64,000 bases of DNA, from positions 9,362,001 through 9,426,000 of the forward strand of contig JAILWY010000021.1 in NCBI GenBank assembly GCA_022113835.1, in the 5' to 3' direction. Origin of the DNA: Atopsyche davidsoni. Taxonomy: Eukaryota; Arthropoda; Insecta; Trichoptera; Hydrobiosidae. The notes below the pieces were generated by a model. The model was not told where the DNA came from, did not search any database, and saw only the letters and a program-made list of their open reading frames with translations. How positions within the stretch are numbered: position 1 is the first letter of the stretch; each line of letters begins with the position of its first letter. Positions 44,421-57,639 of this stretch are shown one piece after another. A program made the position numbers and the translations under genes.

Positions 44421-46410
44421 TACTATTATGTAATTAACCTTAGGTCATTAACGGGAGCGTGTATAGTTTATGTGGTAATTGAATATAGATATATATCGCA
44501 GTTGCGTCACCTCTGCTTGCAAACTAATCCCACATCGAGAAATTAGGAGGACGAATACACTTTTGTTTTGGAGGTAAATAATATTTACTCGAATTGGAGA
44601 ATGCTGTGCAAATAATTAATATGGGACATTCAACGACAAGCTTAGTTTTCTTCAATACGAAGCACTTGCACCATATGTTTCGTTTAATTATATTTATATA
44701 ATATACCATTATTATATACAAAATAAGCGTTAAAAAACAAACTAGGTATTCTTATTCTATCAAAATACACATCAAGGCATTTTATAAAACAGCTTATCGT
44801 GCTTGTTTGTGTATAGAAAAGTAAACACTATGTAGAATCAAAACATGATTAGAATTCTTAAAGAGAGAGCATATCGTATAAGTTCAAGAGAAAACTGCTA
44901 ATGTATATTCGTAATATGGGAATAAGAGTGACATGTTATGATGTGTTTAAACAGCAGAAAGGGATACTAGCTGCTTAATTACATATGATGTAGAACCATA
45001 TCCAAATGAATAATTTGCAGGTAGTATTTTGTAAATGCTGTAATGAACAAACTGGAACAGTGATTATAATAAAACTCGAATATATGAAAGCATGTGCAAA
45101 GATCACAACAATAGGTTGAATTCTTATTTTGAGGTTCTCATTAATTTATATAATTTTTTAAACCTTAGAAAAACGGTGAAATGTTAAACTAAATTTTATG
45201 ACAGTGACAATTTACATTAAAAAACGCATTGCATTTTTATCAGTTTATAGTACGACAATATCTATCGACATTGAATGGGCCGTGCTACAAACGCGAGGCC
45301 TCCTTCTTTATCTTTCCGGTAAAAACACGTGCCTAATATTTTATAACATCCAATTTTTTTTGAATATAAACAATCGAAAGAAAAAGGGGCACTCGAACGA
45401 GGAAATCTGCGTGGATGCGGAATTAACAGTAGTGGCTGGAAGTTGAAAGTACGGTCGAATTGGTGAGACTGGTCCAGAATAGAAACATATTCTTTGAAAT
45501 GGTCACCAACCTCCTATGCGGAGAGGCACTAATAGAAGAAGAAACATTTCCGCACCTTGTTTCAGATCAGCAGACATTTCCAATTGAGCACATTCAAGTA
45601 CGTAAATGTTTACAGCGGTTCGATTTAATGTGAATTTTACGATCAATTACACCGTTTTTAGCTATCGTTGTGTATAACAGAGTCTATGAAATCGTTAAAA
45701 GATAGACTTTATTGTTATCATTTGGAGAAGAACGTACTCACGTTGACGTTTTCATAATATAATACTACGAGCATTACCTCAGAGTGACTGGCGTTCGTCG
45801 CGTGACGGAAGTGAGTTATAGAAAATAGCGCAATAAACCTGAACAGCAAGTCTGCACATGTCTAAGCTTGCCCTCTGCGAATGAATCTGTAATGACAATA
45901 AGGTGCCAACAATCAGCAGCCGACCTTAGCAGGTACACACCAAGGCGATTGCTTATAGCGATACCCACATATTGTCACCTGTGACCAAAGCGGAATTCAC
46001 TGATAAGGTTTTCCTTCTAAAAGTGTATGCAGACCTGCTATTTGAAAAAGATTATCAAATCACTTAACATATTATACATACATGGCATACTTTAAATTAC
46101 AATGAAAATTACTTAAGTTTTATAAATATATTATTGATTTTTGTGAAGACCGTCTCACAGGAAGTACGATTTTGCCTATACAGGTTTTTTAATAATTGAA
46201 AATGATTAAAGAAACAATAAAACAATAAAACAATAAAAATAATAATATCCAGATCGGATTTAAATGCTACACTCAGTACTTTGTGTTAAAAGTCTAGTAT
46301 TGCAAGTCACACAATATTTAATTGGCATAATAAGTACATTGTTTCACTTATAGGATATGATTGTTAAAAATTCTTGTCAAGTACTAGTGATTAGTTGGTA
46401 TAATTAATAA
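44421..46410. other. Non-coding stretch downstream of the candidate gene
   Basis: Mostly AT-rich. The frame at 45198-45446 is not protein-like. The repeat at 45497-45543 is listed separately. No convincing further exon of the 43178 gene was found. Confidence 0.4.
45497..45543 (+). repeat. Dispersed repeat (possible LINE ORF tail), copy 2
   Basis: AAATGGTCACCAACC followed by GGAGAGGCACTAATAGAAG is the complement of 28281-28322. The preceding 50 bp, read in one frame, give fragments like RSNW and WSPTSYAERH ending in a Lys/Glu-rich AAG run. This recalls the C-terminal tail of insect LINE reverse transcriptases. Stops are present; the family is not certain. Confidence 0.3.
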
Positions 46411-46413
46411 TGC

Positions 46414-46498
46414 ACCGGCTATGTAAGCTTGGGGATGTGAGTTTAAATCCCACACAAATCACGATGATATTTTTCTGAGAGTTTCTTTAATCATTTTT
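46414..46498 (+). repeat. tRNA-like SINE fragment
   Basis: CCGGCTATGTAAGC, then GTGAG-TTTAAAT-CCCAC (T-arm, one mismatch, 46437-46453), then GATATTTTTCTGAGAGTTTC match the unit at 7133-7212. This copy stands alone, outside any foldback repeat, so the SINE-like unit is independent of the foldback family. Confidence 0.5.
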
Positions 46499-47401
46499 CA
46501 ATATTTGAAAAAATGTTCTTACTCATCATCAAGTTTAATAAAAAGGAAAAAAAAGAGAAGTAACCAAGTGTTTGAATGGCTTTAAAGTTAGCATTGATAG
46601 TTGGTTAAATGATTATTATTGTTATGTGGGTAGTTAGTTGACACGATCCCTGTATCTATTGGTTAATTTCACATTCATATAAACCTCACATCTGTCTTCG
46701 TTTGGTCCAAGATAATTTAAACTGGCCTTCCACGTGTCAAAATAAATTGACAAAAAATGCTTTAGATATAAATCAATATGATAATTAATCTAATGTTTCC
46801 GTGCCTGATTTTACTAGCTAAATTAATACACAACACAGTTACCGATTTTATTTATCCAAATGATTACATTTTAATTTGAAAAAGTTACTTATCAATTGAA
46901 TACAGTGTTATATTGCCACAAAATTTTGAAGTATATTTGTATGAAGAAGCACATGTCAACCTTGACATTTTACAATCGATAATAGACATGTTTATTATTT
47001 TAATGTATTCACAACAATTATTTTATCAACTATCAAAGTTAGGAAAACTAAAACTTAATTATTTTGAACACATAACTTGCTCAAATATCGATATTTTCAT
47101 AACATTTAGTTATAAGCACCTGTACATTGAATCAAGTATGTGAACTAAAACAAAAGTATTTTTTTTGAAATATGTACTTGAGCTTTAGTTTAAAATTTAA
47201 TTTTAAGATTAAAGCGGGTCTTAAGTAATTAACATACGACTTTTAATTTAAAGTTGATGGTAAAAACGTACAAAATTCATGCGTGAATTCAATTCACGCA
47301 ACAAGTAACCTTAATTATACGAAAAAAATAATACACTGCAGAAGTTGCCATGTGCTGATAAAAAAACGATATAAGCGAGATTTTTTGTTCCAAACAAATC
47401 T

Positions 47402-47424
47402 GTATATATATATATATATATATT
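47402..47424. repeat. (TA)n microsatellite
   Basis: About 23 bp of uninterrupted TA dinucleotides. Confidence 0.9.
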
Positions 47425-48039
47425 ATTCTCTTCAGCGTTCACATGGAGTATAATTAATTTAATTTATTGTATTAACATATCAAATTGCAAGGCAATGTTA
47501 CTGATATGGCAGTAGGTGAGTCGTGTTGCAAAAAATAAAACACAAAAAATAACATCAATATCCTTGAAGCAATATAAACATGTGTTGAAAAAAAGTACCT
47601 GATATCCTTATTTTATTCAACTGAATCAAGTCATGCATTATTTATCACATTAACTATAGAAAATAAAGATAAACCAAACCATCGCATCACTAAACCTTAA
47701 ATTAATTGTTATTACTTAAAACTGCAGAAAAATATACTCGGGTCTAATTTTTATTGATTGACTGAAATAAAATCTGAAAATGAAAATAATCGTACAGAAA
47801 TCTCTTAAAATGACTTCATCAGATTCGCCATGTTACTATGTAGATACTTTATTTATCTTTTTTACTTATCTTGTTTACCACGAGGTAGAGATTTTATACT
47901 TCAAATAATTATGAATATCACAGTGCGCAATGACCTCATTGAAACATTAATAATTAATCATATTTTAAAAAAAAGTTATCCAAAAAAATATATGCATCTC
48001 AAATTATACCTAAATGAAGGTTTCTAGTCCTTTTCTTAA

Positions 48040-48041
<2 letters not shown>

Positions 48042-48080
<39 letters not shown>
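48042..48080. repeat. (AT)n microsatellite
   Basis: About 39 bp of uninterrupted AT dinucleotides. Confidence 0.9.
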
Positions 48081-48081
<1 letters not shown>

Positions 48082-50286
48082 CAGCTATAGTGCTTTTAAT
48101 TACAATATGGGAAGACAAAAAAAATACCCTAAAACAGTCATAACTGTATCTATTCTTTTTCTTACTTACGATTCTCTACTTTTGCATAAATATTGCATTA
48201 CCAACATATTATAAATTTATGATGTATACGCATTAAATAAAACTACAAAAAATTATTTATAACGGGTATAATTCAAACCTACACTTGATTATCGCAACCT
48301 TAATCCATTCGCCCACCATGACCCTGCAACTAACCAAAACCCTTTATTTTTATTAATGTTTACAGATGTCACTAATCTTTTCAATTTTTTAAATCTCCTA
48401 TTTAATCACACACTCATACATATCACAATTTACTGCCTTTAAACCACCAAGCTTAATCACTTAATCTTTGAATTGCTCCAATGAGGAGTTGATACAATTC
48501 TGGGATTTTTGCGTTTCCACAAACCATATAATATTCTTATCTTATATTGCATGTTACTGTTATTAAATGCGTTTCCCCAAACACTTATATTTTCATTAAT
48601 ATTCTATCCGGTAATTGTAAGTTTCATATCCTTATTGCAACTTTGAGCCTTGTTTTGTTCAACCATTTGAATAAATGATTTCAATACCAAAGAGCGTGGT
48701 TCAAAATAGCTTCACGGATAGTATTCTAGTTGTACAGGTATATTTACGAGCCGAAGCACAGGAAAGTATACAGTATATGACATTTGTAAGGTTGATTAGT
48801 GTCTGCGATAACAATACTTGTGACAAGTGAAATATCTTTATAGTTAAACTGATAAGAGAGAAGGTTGAAGTTGTGCTAACTGTAAATTCAAAAAAATAAT
48901 CACTTATATTAGTGAAGACTTCTAACTTTTAATAAAACTACAATAATACTGTATTTTTAAAACTTATTTTGTTTGAGAAACTTCGTTCGCAATGCAAATG
49001 ACCTTGATATTTTGAAATCTCGTAAAAAAAAAATAAAAATTGTTTTGAGAGAAAGATAATGTTTATTAGTATGCATTAGAAATTTTTTAATAATTTTTTG
49101 CTCTAAGAAATATTTATTGAAAACCTTTAGTGCTACTGAAAATAAAACTTTACCAATGAAATAAATTTCTAATAAAGCATGTGTTAACGATTAAATTAAT
49201 GGCAAGTAATTAAGGCTATATACACTACTATATAAAAAGAGATAAAATTTAAAACCGTTTTATTTACTTAAATAAAACATCTGTTTTAATCGGATAAGTA
49301 AATTATCAAACTGGAATACACCTGCGCAAAATTCAAGATATACAAATTGTTGGCTTACCGGATGTAGATTTTCAAAATTCCGATAAAATTATTGTCATAT
49401 TTGATATCAAATCAAACGCCTAAACTACAAAGACCTTAATTGATAATAAAATATGATTTTTACTTTGTTTGTGTAAATTAATAATATCTAACAAACAATA
49501 AAGATATCCTTTATAATTTTTAAACGCATATTTAGTTTAACATGATGTATGTGATTTTGATGAAAATCATATCATAATAAAAATATCCATAATATTTATA
49601 AATATATTATTATGTATTCTAGAGATTAATTTTATTAATGTGAGTTATCGAATAAATATTAAATATTTAACAATTTTTAATTGAATATTGTAATGATTAT
49701 AATTTTGGTCGTTTAATGTGTGTAAACAACAAATAGCATTTAATAAAAAAATGCAGATTTATTAAACATATTTAACAATAATCATGGATGAAGTTATTAT
49801 TGAAACTCAAAACCACGGCACGCCACTGTGAGATACTTAACCGTGGTATTACTTAATAAAGTATAACTGTGTTTACTGATAGACATGGATAAAGCTGTAC
49901 TTAATTACCCAAATATTTTTAGGTTAATGGTATTTTGCACGCTCAGATCTGCGATCAGTGAAATCAACAATCACTTTTAGTAATCAATAAATTTGTTCTT
50001 CACTAGCAGCGCCGTCAAGGTCATTCGATAGGATTTCGATTAAAGTGCGATATTATTTTATCTTTATATTTTTATAAATTGTTAATTAGTATTAGATATT
50101 TCGAAACGCCAACGCGAGTGAGACTCAAGATTACGTCCCGTACTCAATCGATGCCGATGTACGTGCTCCGTCTATGACAGTCAGGTTTAATTCGTAGTAC
50201 TTTACATTTAAACTAAAAATATGAAAAGCCAACTGACTAGGAGATTGCGAATATTTTTAACTGTGAGCAGTTTTGCCAGTGTGACA

Positions 50287-50337
50287 AAGCTCTTGAAATG
50301 CGAACCTCTTAGCCATAAGACTGTTTATGTTTGTTGC
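50287..50337 (+). repeat. Dispersed repeat, copy 1
   Basis: AAGCTCTTGAAATGCGAACC followed by CTCTTAGCCAT and a T-rich TTTGTT end recurs at 55193-55246. It is too short and diverged to assign to a family. Confidence 0.5.
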
Positions 50338-50339
50338 TT

Positions 50340-51660
50340 ACTTGCTTCAAGATCATAAATATAGTGAAGCAAAATTATTTTAATAAATTTTGACGACCGT
50401 CATTAATTAAATTAAATTCTAGGATGTTATGACGTGTCAAAGCCTTATTGTCTTATAATTTAGTCAATACGATTATATTTGATCACAATCACAATAAGAT
50501 TATATTTGATTCGATGAATATTTTAGGAATCAATAAATATAATTTTTATATTTATTTAGCTAAATTTAGACTTTGGCCATTCTCACAGGTGAATCTTAAA
50601 CTGATATAGTTGAGTTCTCACCTGCTTTAGTTTTTGTTGACTTAATATGTTTCACTACGAATTTTTTTTTTAAATATACTTGAGAATATTGAAATTACAA
50701 GTATTAAAAAAAAACATCAGCAACCGCATAATGTAGTTTAAAATAGATATAAAAATAAGTTATGTTATAAGTAATAACTATTTTTATCATTGAGATAGAC
50801 AAATGTGAATATAATCAAAACTAAAAGTAAGAATAGCATGCATATGAATTTGTAGATCTTTAGAATTTGTCTTGATGTATACAGGAAAAGCATTTGGAGG
50901 TATTTTTTATTTTTAGATTAATTTTAACAGGTCTGAAACAAACCTTTTCTGCATTTGGAATCGATCTCTGCAGCTCTTTGACTCTTTGTGTTAACTATAT
51001 ATTTCTTATTAAAAATAAATAATATGTAATGAAAAAAATTCCAGACAGCATATTCAATAAAAAATGTAGAGAATTCCGACGCTTGGGTGATTTTTTTTGT
51101 ACTTTAATCAGAACACACAATTACGGCACGTGTCTTGTAAGCATTTAAAGAAAATGGTTCCTCATTATCCACTATTAGGTGTGTGCGGGACTGCACTCAG
51201 CAGCAATTTGTATGTCCCGGGATGGAGGCAGACCAGCATTGTACTATACAGATTTATAAATAAAGTAATTACAGACATTTGTGCCGTTCTCGATACAAAG
51301 ACGACGCGTCAACAACCTTAGTTCAATTTAGAGTGAAATAATATATGAATTATCTGCGACCTGACGAACAATGAGCGTGTTTCTGTATTGACATTCCGGC
51401 CTTCCGAGTTGAGTAGTTTCATGAATATACGACCAAACCGCAATAATAATATAAACACGCAATTAATTTTATAATCTTATATTAATGCTATAATCGTTGA
51501 GTATAAATACGAGTTAATGTTTATTGAGCGAGAGAGCTTCATTATGTTTATAAAGAAACGAACATGTTGAATACATAGAAGAAGTACTCAATTATATATT
51601 AATCGTGTCTTATATAAATTAATTTTAATAAACACCCCTTTATATCATGAGTAAAGTAAT
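50340..51660. other. Non-coding stretch
   Basis: Nothing recognised. The 74-codon frame at 51097-51321 has mixed composition but no motif, and no splice or promoter signals support it. Confidence 0.4.
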
Positions 51661-51671
51661 ATTAAGAAATT

Positions 51672-51850
51672 CAATATTTTTCACAGAGAGTACTTGTTGG
51701 AATTCGATTTTAATATTTTTGAATAAAATACTTGATAATACTCTCTGTTTGATAATGCCAACGTGAAAGGTTGGCGAAACCGGCCACTAATAAAAACGAA
51801 AATGTGGAAAATCACTCAAGTATTTTATTCAAAAATATTAAAGTAATATT
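51672..51850 (+). repeat. Foldback repeat copy with intact central hairpin
   Basis: Arms around TTTGAATAAAATACTTGA and TCAAGTATTTTATTCAAA are complementary. The centre reads TTTGATAATGCC, AACGTGAAAGGTT, GGCGAAACCGG: a GCCAAC/GTTGGC stem closed by CGAAAC. The outer AGAGAGTACTTG is shared with the 6900 island. Confidence 0.75.
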
Positions 51851-51854
51851 GTAA

Positions 51855-53200
51855 CAATAGATTAAAATTGTATAGTACTGATCGCACATAACAGACACAC
51901 GGTTCAAATTTCCGTATCAAATAGTCGATTCCTTTGCTAGAAGACTACATAGTTATGACTGTAATAAAACCACCATGTAAATTTAGTAAAAAAATAGATC
52001 AGCTGAGCTTATTCAAAAGTTTGATAACGTAGCAAGTATAATAGACTTATCACTTTTGGGTTGTTTGAAACTCAAAAATGTCATTTTCAGGTAAAAATTC
52101 TAGTAATCAGTGTTGGTTAGTTAAAAATAAAATATATAAAGTATGCATTAGATGACTATTTGATCTTATAATTATGAACGTACTATACCTGCGTATGCGC
52201 CACGTTAGCGTCTGTTTGAGACGAGAGACATCCACCGACCGCACTCCTTTTTACAACGGTATTTCGTAAACTGAAAACGATATTTACGTAATCTGTAATA
52301 ATCAGACCATGTCTCAAATGCATCAAGGTTAGCTTAGGAATTGCTGAGAATAATCTGAGCAGTTTAAATTGTAATTGTATATAATAAACAAATTGATTTA
52401 TTCAAATTCGGAGTGATTTGAAGTAGGTGGTAGGAATTTCAACATTTTACTTCGTTTCAGTTCTTTATAATATGCACTAAGTGTTCATGAAAGAAATTAT
52501 ATTATTTCAATTCAAGGTTGCGTTTTTAATACTGTGTCCTTTTGTATTTATTTCAAAATCGTTAAATTTATTTGTGGGTCAATAAAACAATTTTTATGTA
52601 ATATTTTGTTGTAATATATAATCGCATTTACATAATACAACTAAATGAATTTTATATAGCATTATAAGTATTGCAGATTTTTTTCTCGCAATGAAACGTA
52701 ATAACATTGTGTTTTAGAATCAATTATATATTATTTAAGCCTTATAAAATTCGTAAAAATGCCTATACGTATTGTTCCTAATTATTTATATTTATTTAGA
52801 ATCAAGGTAAAACGCTACTATAGTTGAAAAATATTAAGTTAAAAACAGCTCACTCCACGCCACTTGTAAATTTTAAATTGAGGCTTTAAGTCTGACGCAC
52901 GCCATTGCTAAACAGTACGTATCAATTATCTCAAATCGAAATTATTATTGACGTTTTGCGAGGAAGTACGTGGTTGATATAATCTCTGTATGTACCTCAT
53001 ACTTATAGCATTTAATGGCTTGGAAAGGCAAGCTTGCATACATAACAGTCTGTCTAATGTGTGCGGCATTAGAGTTATCATAATCACTGGTTAAATCATT
53101 CGAATGGATAACGGACCCCGACTTCACCTGTCGATTGTTGAATATTCAGTATACTCACAATTTTGTGACATCATTGAAACGATAAAAATAAAATATATTT
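51855..53200. other. AT-rich non-coding stretch
   Basis: No gene or element recognised. A short GC-richer patch occurs near 52195-52260. Confidence 0.45.
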
Positions 53201-53204
53201 AAGA

Positions 53205-53255
53205 AAACACGTGAGATTCGAACTCACGTACATTGGATATCGTGACCATCCATTG
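53205..53255 (-). repeat. tRNA-like 3' half (anticodon arm plus T-arm)
   Basis: On the minus strand GTGAG-TTCGAAT-CTCAC is a perfect T-arm with a B box. Just 5' of it, TGGATGGTCACGATATCCA folds as an anticodon-like arm, separated by a few bases like a variable loop. I could not find a D-arm or an acceptor stem pairing with the 3' GTGTTTT, so it is more likely a SINE or tRNA pseudogene than a working tRNA. Confidence 0.4.
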
Positions 53256-53619
53256 TTTGTGAAAATAATTTTATAACTAAAATGATTTTTCAGATTTGTT
53301 ATGTAAACGTTGCAACGCATAACTGACCAAAGAACATAATAAAATATATATTTATTCTATTGTTATTTTTTTCTATTACTGCCATTTTTTATTTAATATC
53401 AATAATAATAAAAATTCATACAGCCTTCTTAGTAAACAATTTTTCATTTATTTTAAGGAATGTTCTTATATGGTAACTTTAGTCATATGTCGCACGAGGG
53501 AAAAAAAATCCCAGATTCTTTGTTTATATGTTGTATGAGGAATCAATCAGTTGATTTTCCTAAAATTCCATTATTTTACAATAAAGATTTTTTTTTTTGT
53601 CACGTTGTTGATTTACTGT

Positions 53620-53669
53620 AAAAATATCATAAAATCTTAGATATAGATCTATGATTTTATGATATTTTT
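53620..53669. repeat. Perfect 17-bp inverted repeat (hairpin)
   Basis: AAAAATATCATAAAATC (53620-53636) and its exact complement (53653-53669) flank a 16-base loop. The minus-strand ORF crossing it is not credible protein. Confidence 0.85.
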
Positions 53670-53674
53670 GATAT

Positions 53675-56505
53675 GAATCTATTATTAAATTGTGTCTCAA
53701 AGATATCTCATTGTAATATATAAGATAGGCAAACCTAGAACGAAGTTCAATGATTGCTGTAAAGAAGTCATATTTACTGTCGTTGAATGAATAAGCAAAG
53801 TTGTTTATAATGCACAACCTATTAAATTCTAAATGGCGTATAACATATATTGAAAAAAATTCACAGTAAGTTTTTACTTATTGCATAATAGTATGGAAGA
53901 TATAAACAAATTATTTGAATATATATATTTAAAAAAATCAAAATAGATATAAGCAATCAATAATTTTAAAAACACACAAAAGAAATCCTTGTATCACTTT
54001 TCACAATACTTGCTTTCTTTCTTTGTATTATCGTAACTATATCAAACAATTTTTTTCAACAATCACATTTATTCTTTTTGAAAAAACGTTGTGTGGGGAT
54101 TGTAATTTTTTTAAATAGTCTTTTATCTTTAATAAGAGATACAATCAAACGATAAATATATCTTGATGTAACATAACATCCTGTCATATTTAATTTGATT
54201 GGTCGACTTTATCGATCGAGACGCAATTAATTGTTGCCAACTAAATTCACATTTCCTTGGAGTTCTGGAGTCATCTTATCAGATATTTGTTTCTATGCAA
54301 AAAATCTTTGTGCACGTATCTATTCAATATTCGTTTTTTTAATGTAAAATACTTAGATATGAAAATTATAAAATACTTGTAGGTCATTAATTCACATATT
54401 AATTTTTAATCAACCGAGTTATACTTTTGCTTAGAATCAATTTTTACGTAAGGCTTATTATATTCACATTTTAGTCATCTCTTGATAGAGTTGCAAGTAA
54501 ATATAATGATTATTCGTATTTTTTTAATTTGCTCATCATACTCTTGAAAAATAATATTTATCTCAAGTCTTCATGAAGATATTAAAAATTCATAAACATA
54601 TGCACTTATTTTTATATTATTCTTCTTTTACAAATATTTTACTTTTTGACTGAAAATAAGCAGAGAAACGTTTACTGACTCAACGCTTTTTTTTAAAGAT
54701 CCAATGAACATATTTAAACATTTTTTCACTTGAAATTAAATTGCGTATTAACATTATAACATCCTTATGACGTCTTTAAGTGTTTAAAAATAATAAAAAA
54801 CGTTTGAAAAAACTTTTACTTTAGTATATCATGCTGACATTCATTTATTAGTAATTTTCGTATATTTAAGGACGAAAATTCTATGAATTATTTTAAAGAA
54901 TTATTTTAATTATAAATTAAAATAGACTTTGCTCGTCTGGCGGCATACATATATAAACTTAAATATTACGTTATTGTATTAAGACAAATAACGTGGATCA
55001 TAAGTAAGACTAAGTGGTTAAATCAACAAAAAATATTAATTATGATTCCATTATTAAGAACGACAAAAAATATTCTTAGGTTTTACAATTTCTGAGAAAA
55101 CAAATATGAATAGCGAAGTGACTTGGAAGTTTACAATAATTATTGTTTTTTTGCATATCCGCTATTTACGACCTTTTTCAACCTCTATGAAGAAGCTCTT
55201 GAAATGTGAAAGCTCTTAGCCATTTGGCTTTCATACTTGTTCATTGCATGTGGAATATTACAAATTAAACATATGTGTCGTGGATAATATTTTTTGAATA
55301 ATGTTTTTAAACCTGGTATAATTGAAATATAATAATACTAAATATAACATTAAAACTGTGTTTATAAACTTTGAAAATTGGGTATTCTTTACCGTGTATT
55401 TATATTAATGTAATCCTCTTATTTTTTTGTAAATGATATTTTATTAGTATTTTATTAAAAAGGTCTGGTATCGTATAATTTCGAAGTAATAAGAAAAACA
55501 CGATAAATTGAAAACAAACCTTTCAATATTCATGCTTATTAATTAATTTGTATGTAAATTGTATTTACATTTTTTTCGCGTGCATTTGCATGAATATATT
55601 TAAAACTAGTTGATTTCTTAGTTTCAGATTTCAATAACCCATTTTTACCAATAACTAATGACATAGAAAATATAAGTATTTTGAAAGTGGTATGTATTAT
55701 ATAATGTAAAAAAGGAAACACACGAGTTAGATATTTGGCTTTTAGGACGTGAACCTGAGAAGTGTTGTGCAACAGTCACCGACCCTAACCAATGAGGCAT
55801 CAAATCGACCTTGCAATTTCCCACGTACCTAAAATTTTTATTGTTATACAATAAACATGAGCTCTAATTTATTTGCATATAAAAGTAAATCGCACATAGT
55901 CAGAGTTCAATCAATTTGATAAAAATTTAAAAAAAATCACGTTTAAGATATTTATTGTGTCGATAATATTCTTCATTTGATATTTCATACAAGTCACAGA
56001 TTAATTTTTTAGAATAAGTGACATAACTTATCGTTAACCTTACTGATTCTCAAAATATTAACAGAATCCTGATTTCTTAGATTTATTACAAATAAGCATT
56101 GGATATAACACCCAAATATCAATAGCTTGTTGTTTTGCACAAAGATGAATATAAAATAAACCAGTGATAGATTATTTATCGCGAGTTTATTAGTAATCTA
56201 TTGAGTGACGTCACAATCTGGTTTTACTTAATCACTGCACATTTTTTTCATTCTGAACTAATAACAAAAAACGACACTATGACATCAATAATCTATGCTT
56301 TTTGTAAACCTGCTATGGAAAATAACTTTGTGAACGTCTAATTGTAATATTTTATATAATATGGTTTAAAAGTTATTAATTGTGTTTATAAATAAATTTT
56401 AACTTAAATCCGGAGGCCCAACCGGTGGGAAGAAGACTATGATATGTGATAATTGAAAAGCTATTTGGACTCATACTAAGACACATCTTGCTTAATGTTA
56501 TAAAA
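53675..56505. other. AT-rich non-coding stretch
   Basis: No gene recognised; one dispersed repeat copy lies at 55193-55246. Short minus-strand frames near 55539-55851 show no motif. Confidence 0.5.
55193..55246 (+). repeat. Dispersed repeat, copy 2
   Basis: AAGCTCTTGAAATGTGAAAG then CTCTTAGCCATTTGG matches 50287-50337. Confidence 0.5.
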
Positions 56506-56703
56506 TATTATGTTTACAACAGTACTGCAATATTCAATGTCACATAACAGTCGCTTGTCATGAGCTGCCTCTCCCACCTTAAATATATTTTTTTACTGTT
56601 AATTGTGTTCCACAATGTTCAATGTCACTTAACTGGATAGTTAATGGGAAGACACATCATAAGAGCTGCCTCTTCCCCCTTAAATATATATTTTTACTAT
56701 TAT

Positions 56704-57153
56704 ATAACCAAATTGACTAAACTGACGTGCGAAGCGGACAAAATTCGCGTAAAATTGCACGTGTGAAATCTAGTCTATACACTCTTTGATTTGCATGTAG
56801 TAAAATAAATCGTTTCTTATAAAAAGTTGAACCACTTCATACATACTTTTACGGATTACTTGGCATCACAACAACACCACTTTGTCCTAAAAATTGTGCA
56901 ATAATTGGAGGATTATCATTCTCTGACCACTCCACTTCTTCATTGTCACTTTGTTCAGAATCAATGGACAGTATTGGTAGAAGTAACGATGACGAGCCCT
57001 AAACAAACATTTCGAGCTGTAAACCTAAAGAGTAAAATGACCTTCTGCCGCTTTTGGAGTAAACACATTAAAAAAGGTATTAATACGCGCCCCGCCTTTA
57101 GACAGCAGTCCGCGAAACGGGTACTATGTGGTACCCGCCCCGCCTTTAGTGTG
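56704..57153 (-). mobile_element. piggyBac-like fragment inserted at TTAA in the array
   Basis: The array unit normally reads ACTGTTAATTGTGTTCC. Here the unit is split: the right side resumes at TTAATTGTATTCC (TTAA 57154-57157), and the left side ends at TTAT (56700-56703), probably a mutated TTAA. That is the piggyBac target. The inner right end has two direct CGCCCCGCCTTTAG copies (57089-57103 and 57136-57149), like piggyBac subterminal repeats. The left end does not match as an inverted repeat, so that end is truncated or decayed. Confidence 0.6.
56849..57000 (-). pseudogene. piggyBac-like transposase N-terminal remnant
   Basis: On the minus strand one frame reads SIDSEQSDNEEVEWSENDNP, then PPIIAQFLGQSGV, ending at a stop after MPSNP. 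This is the acidic stretch plus W-----PP-I--F-G--G-----P-NP pattern that precedes the transposase core in piggyBac-type proteins. The catalytic domain is absent and stops follow, so it is a dead fragment. It shows the element lies in minus orientation. Confidence 0.6.
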
Positions 57154-57639
57154 TTAATTGTATTCCACAATATTCAATGTCACTTAACTGGATAGTTAAT
57201 GGGAAGACACGCTTATCCTGGTCACTGATCGAGGTCTCGACTCATGAGCTGCCTCTCCCACCTTAAATATATTTTTTTACTGTTAATTGTGTTCCACAAT
57301 ATTCAATGTCACTTAACTGGATAGTTAATGGGAAGACACGCTTATCCTGGTCGCTGATTGAGATCTCGACTTATCACATCATAAGAGCTGCTTCTTCCAC
57401 CTTAAATATTTTTTTTACTGTAAATTGTGTTCCACAATATTCAATATCACTTAACTGGATAGTTAATGAGAAGACACGCTTATCCTGGTCACTGATCGAG
57501 GTCTCGACTCATGAGCTGCCTCTCCCACCTTAAATATATTTTTTTACTGTTAATTGTGTTCCACAATATTCAATGTCACTTAACTGGATAGTTAATGGGA
57601 AGACACGCTTATCCTGACAATCGAGGTCGTGAATCATCT

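Larger units (their letters stand above)
46500..50280. other. AT-rich non-coding stretch
   Basis: No gene recognised. TA microsatellites lie at 47402-47424 and 48042-48080; the ORF crossing the latter (48014-48214) encodes an Ile-Tyr run and is an artefact. Confidence 0.5.

Noticed and set aside
45550..45605. Micro-exon between TTGTTTCAG and GTACGTAA
   Set aside because: About 32 bp with a good acceptor and moderate donor, but no frame partner; such pairs arise by chance at this density of T-rich tracts.
48014..48214. 66-codon ORF
   Set aside because: Crosses an AT microsatellite and encodes an Ile-Tyr run.
53150..53260. Complete tRNA gene on the minus strand
   Set aside because: T-arm and an anticodon-like arm are present, but no D-arm or pairing acceptor stem was found; kept only as a tRNA-like fragment.
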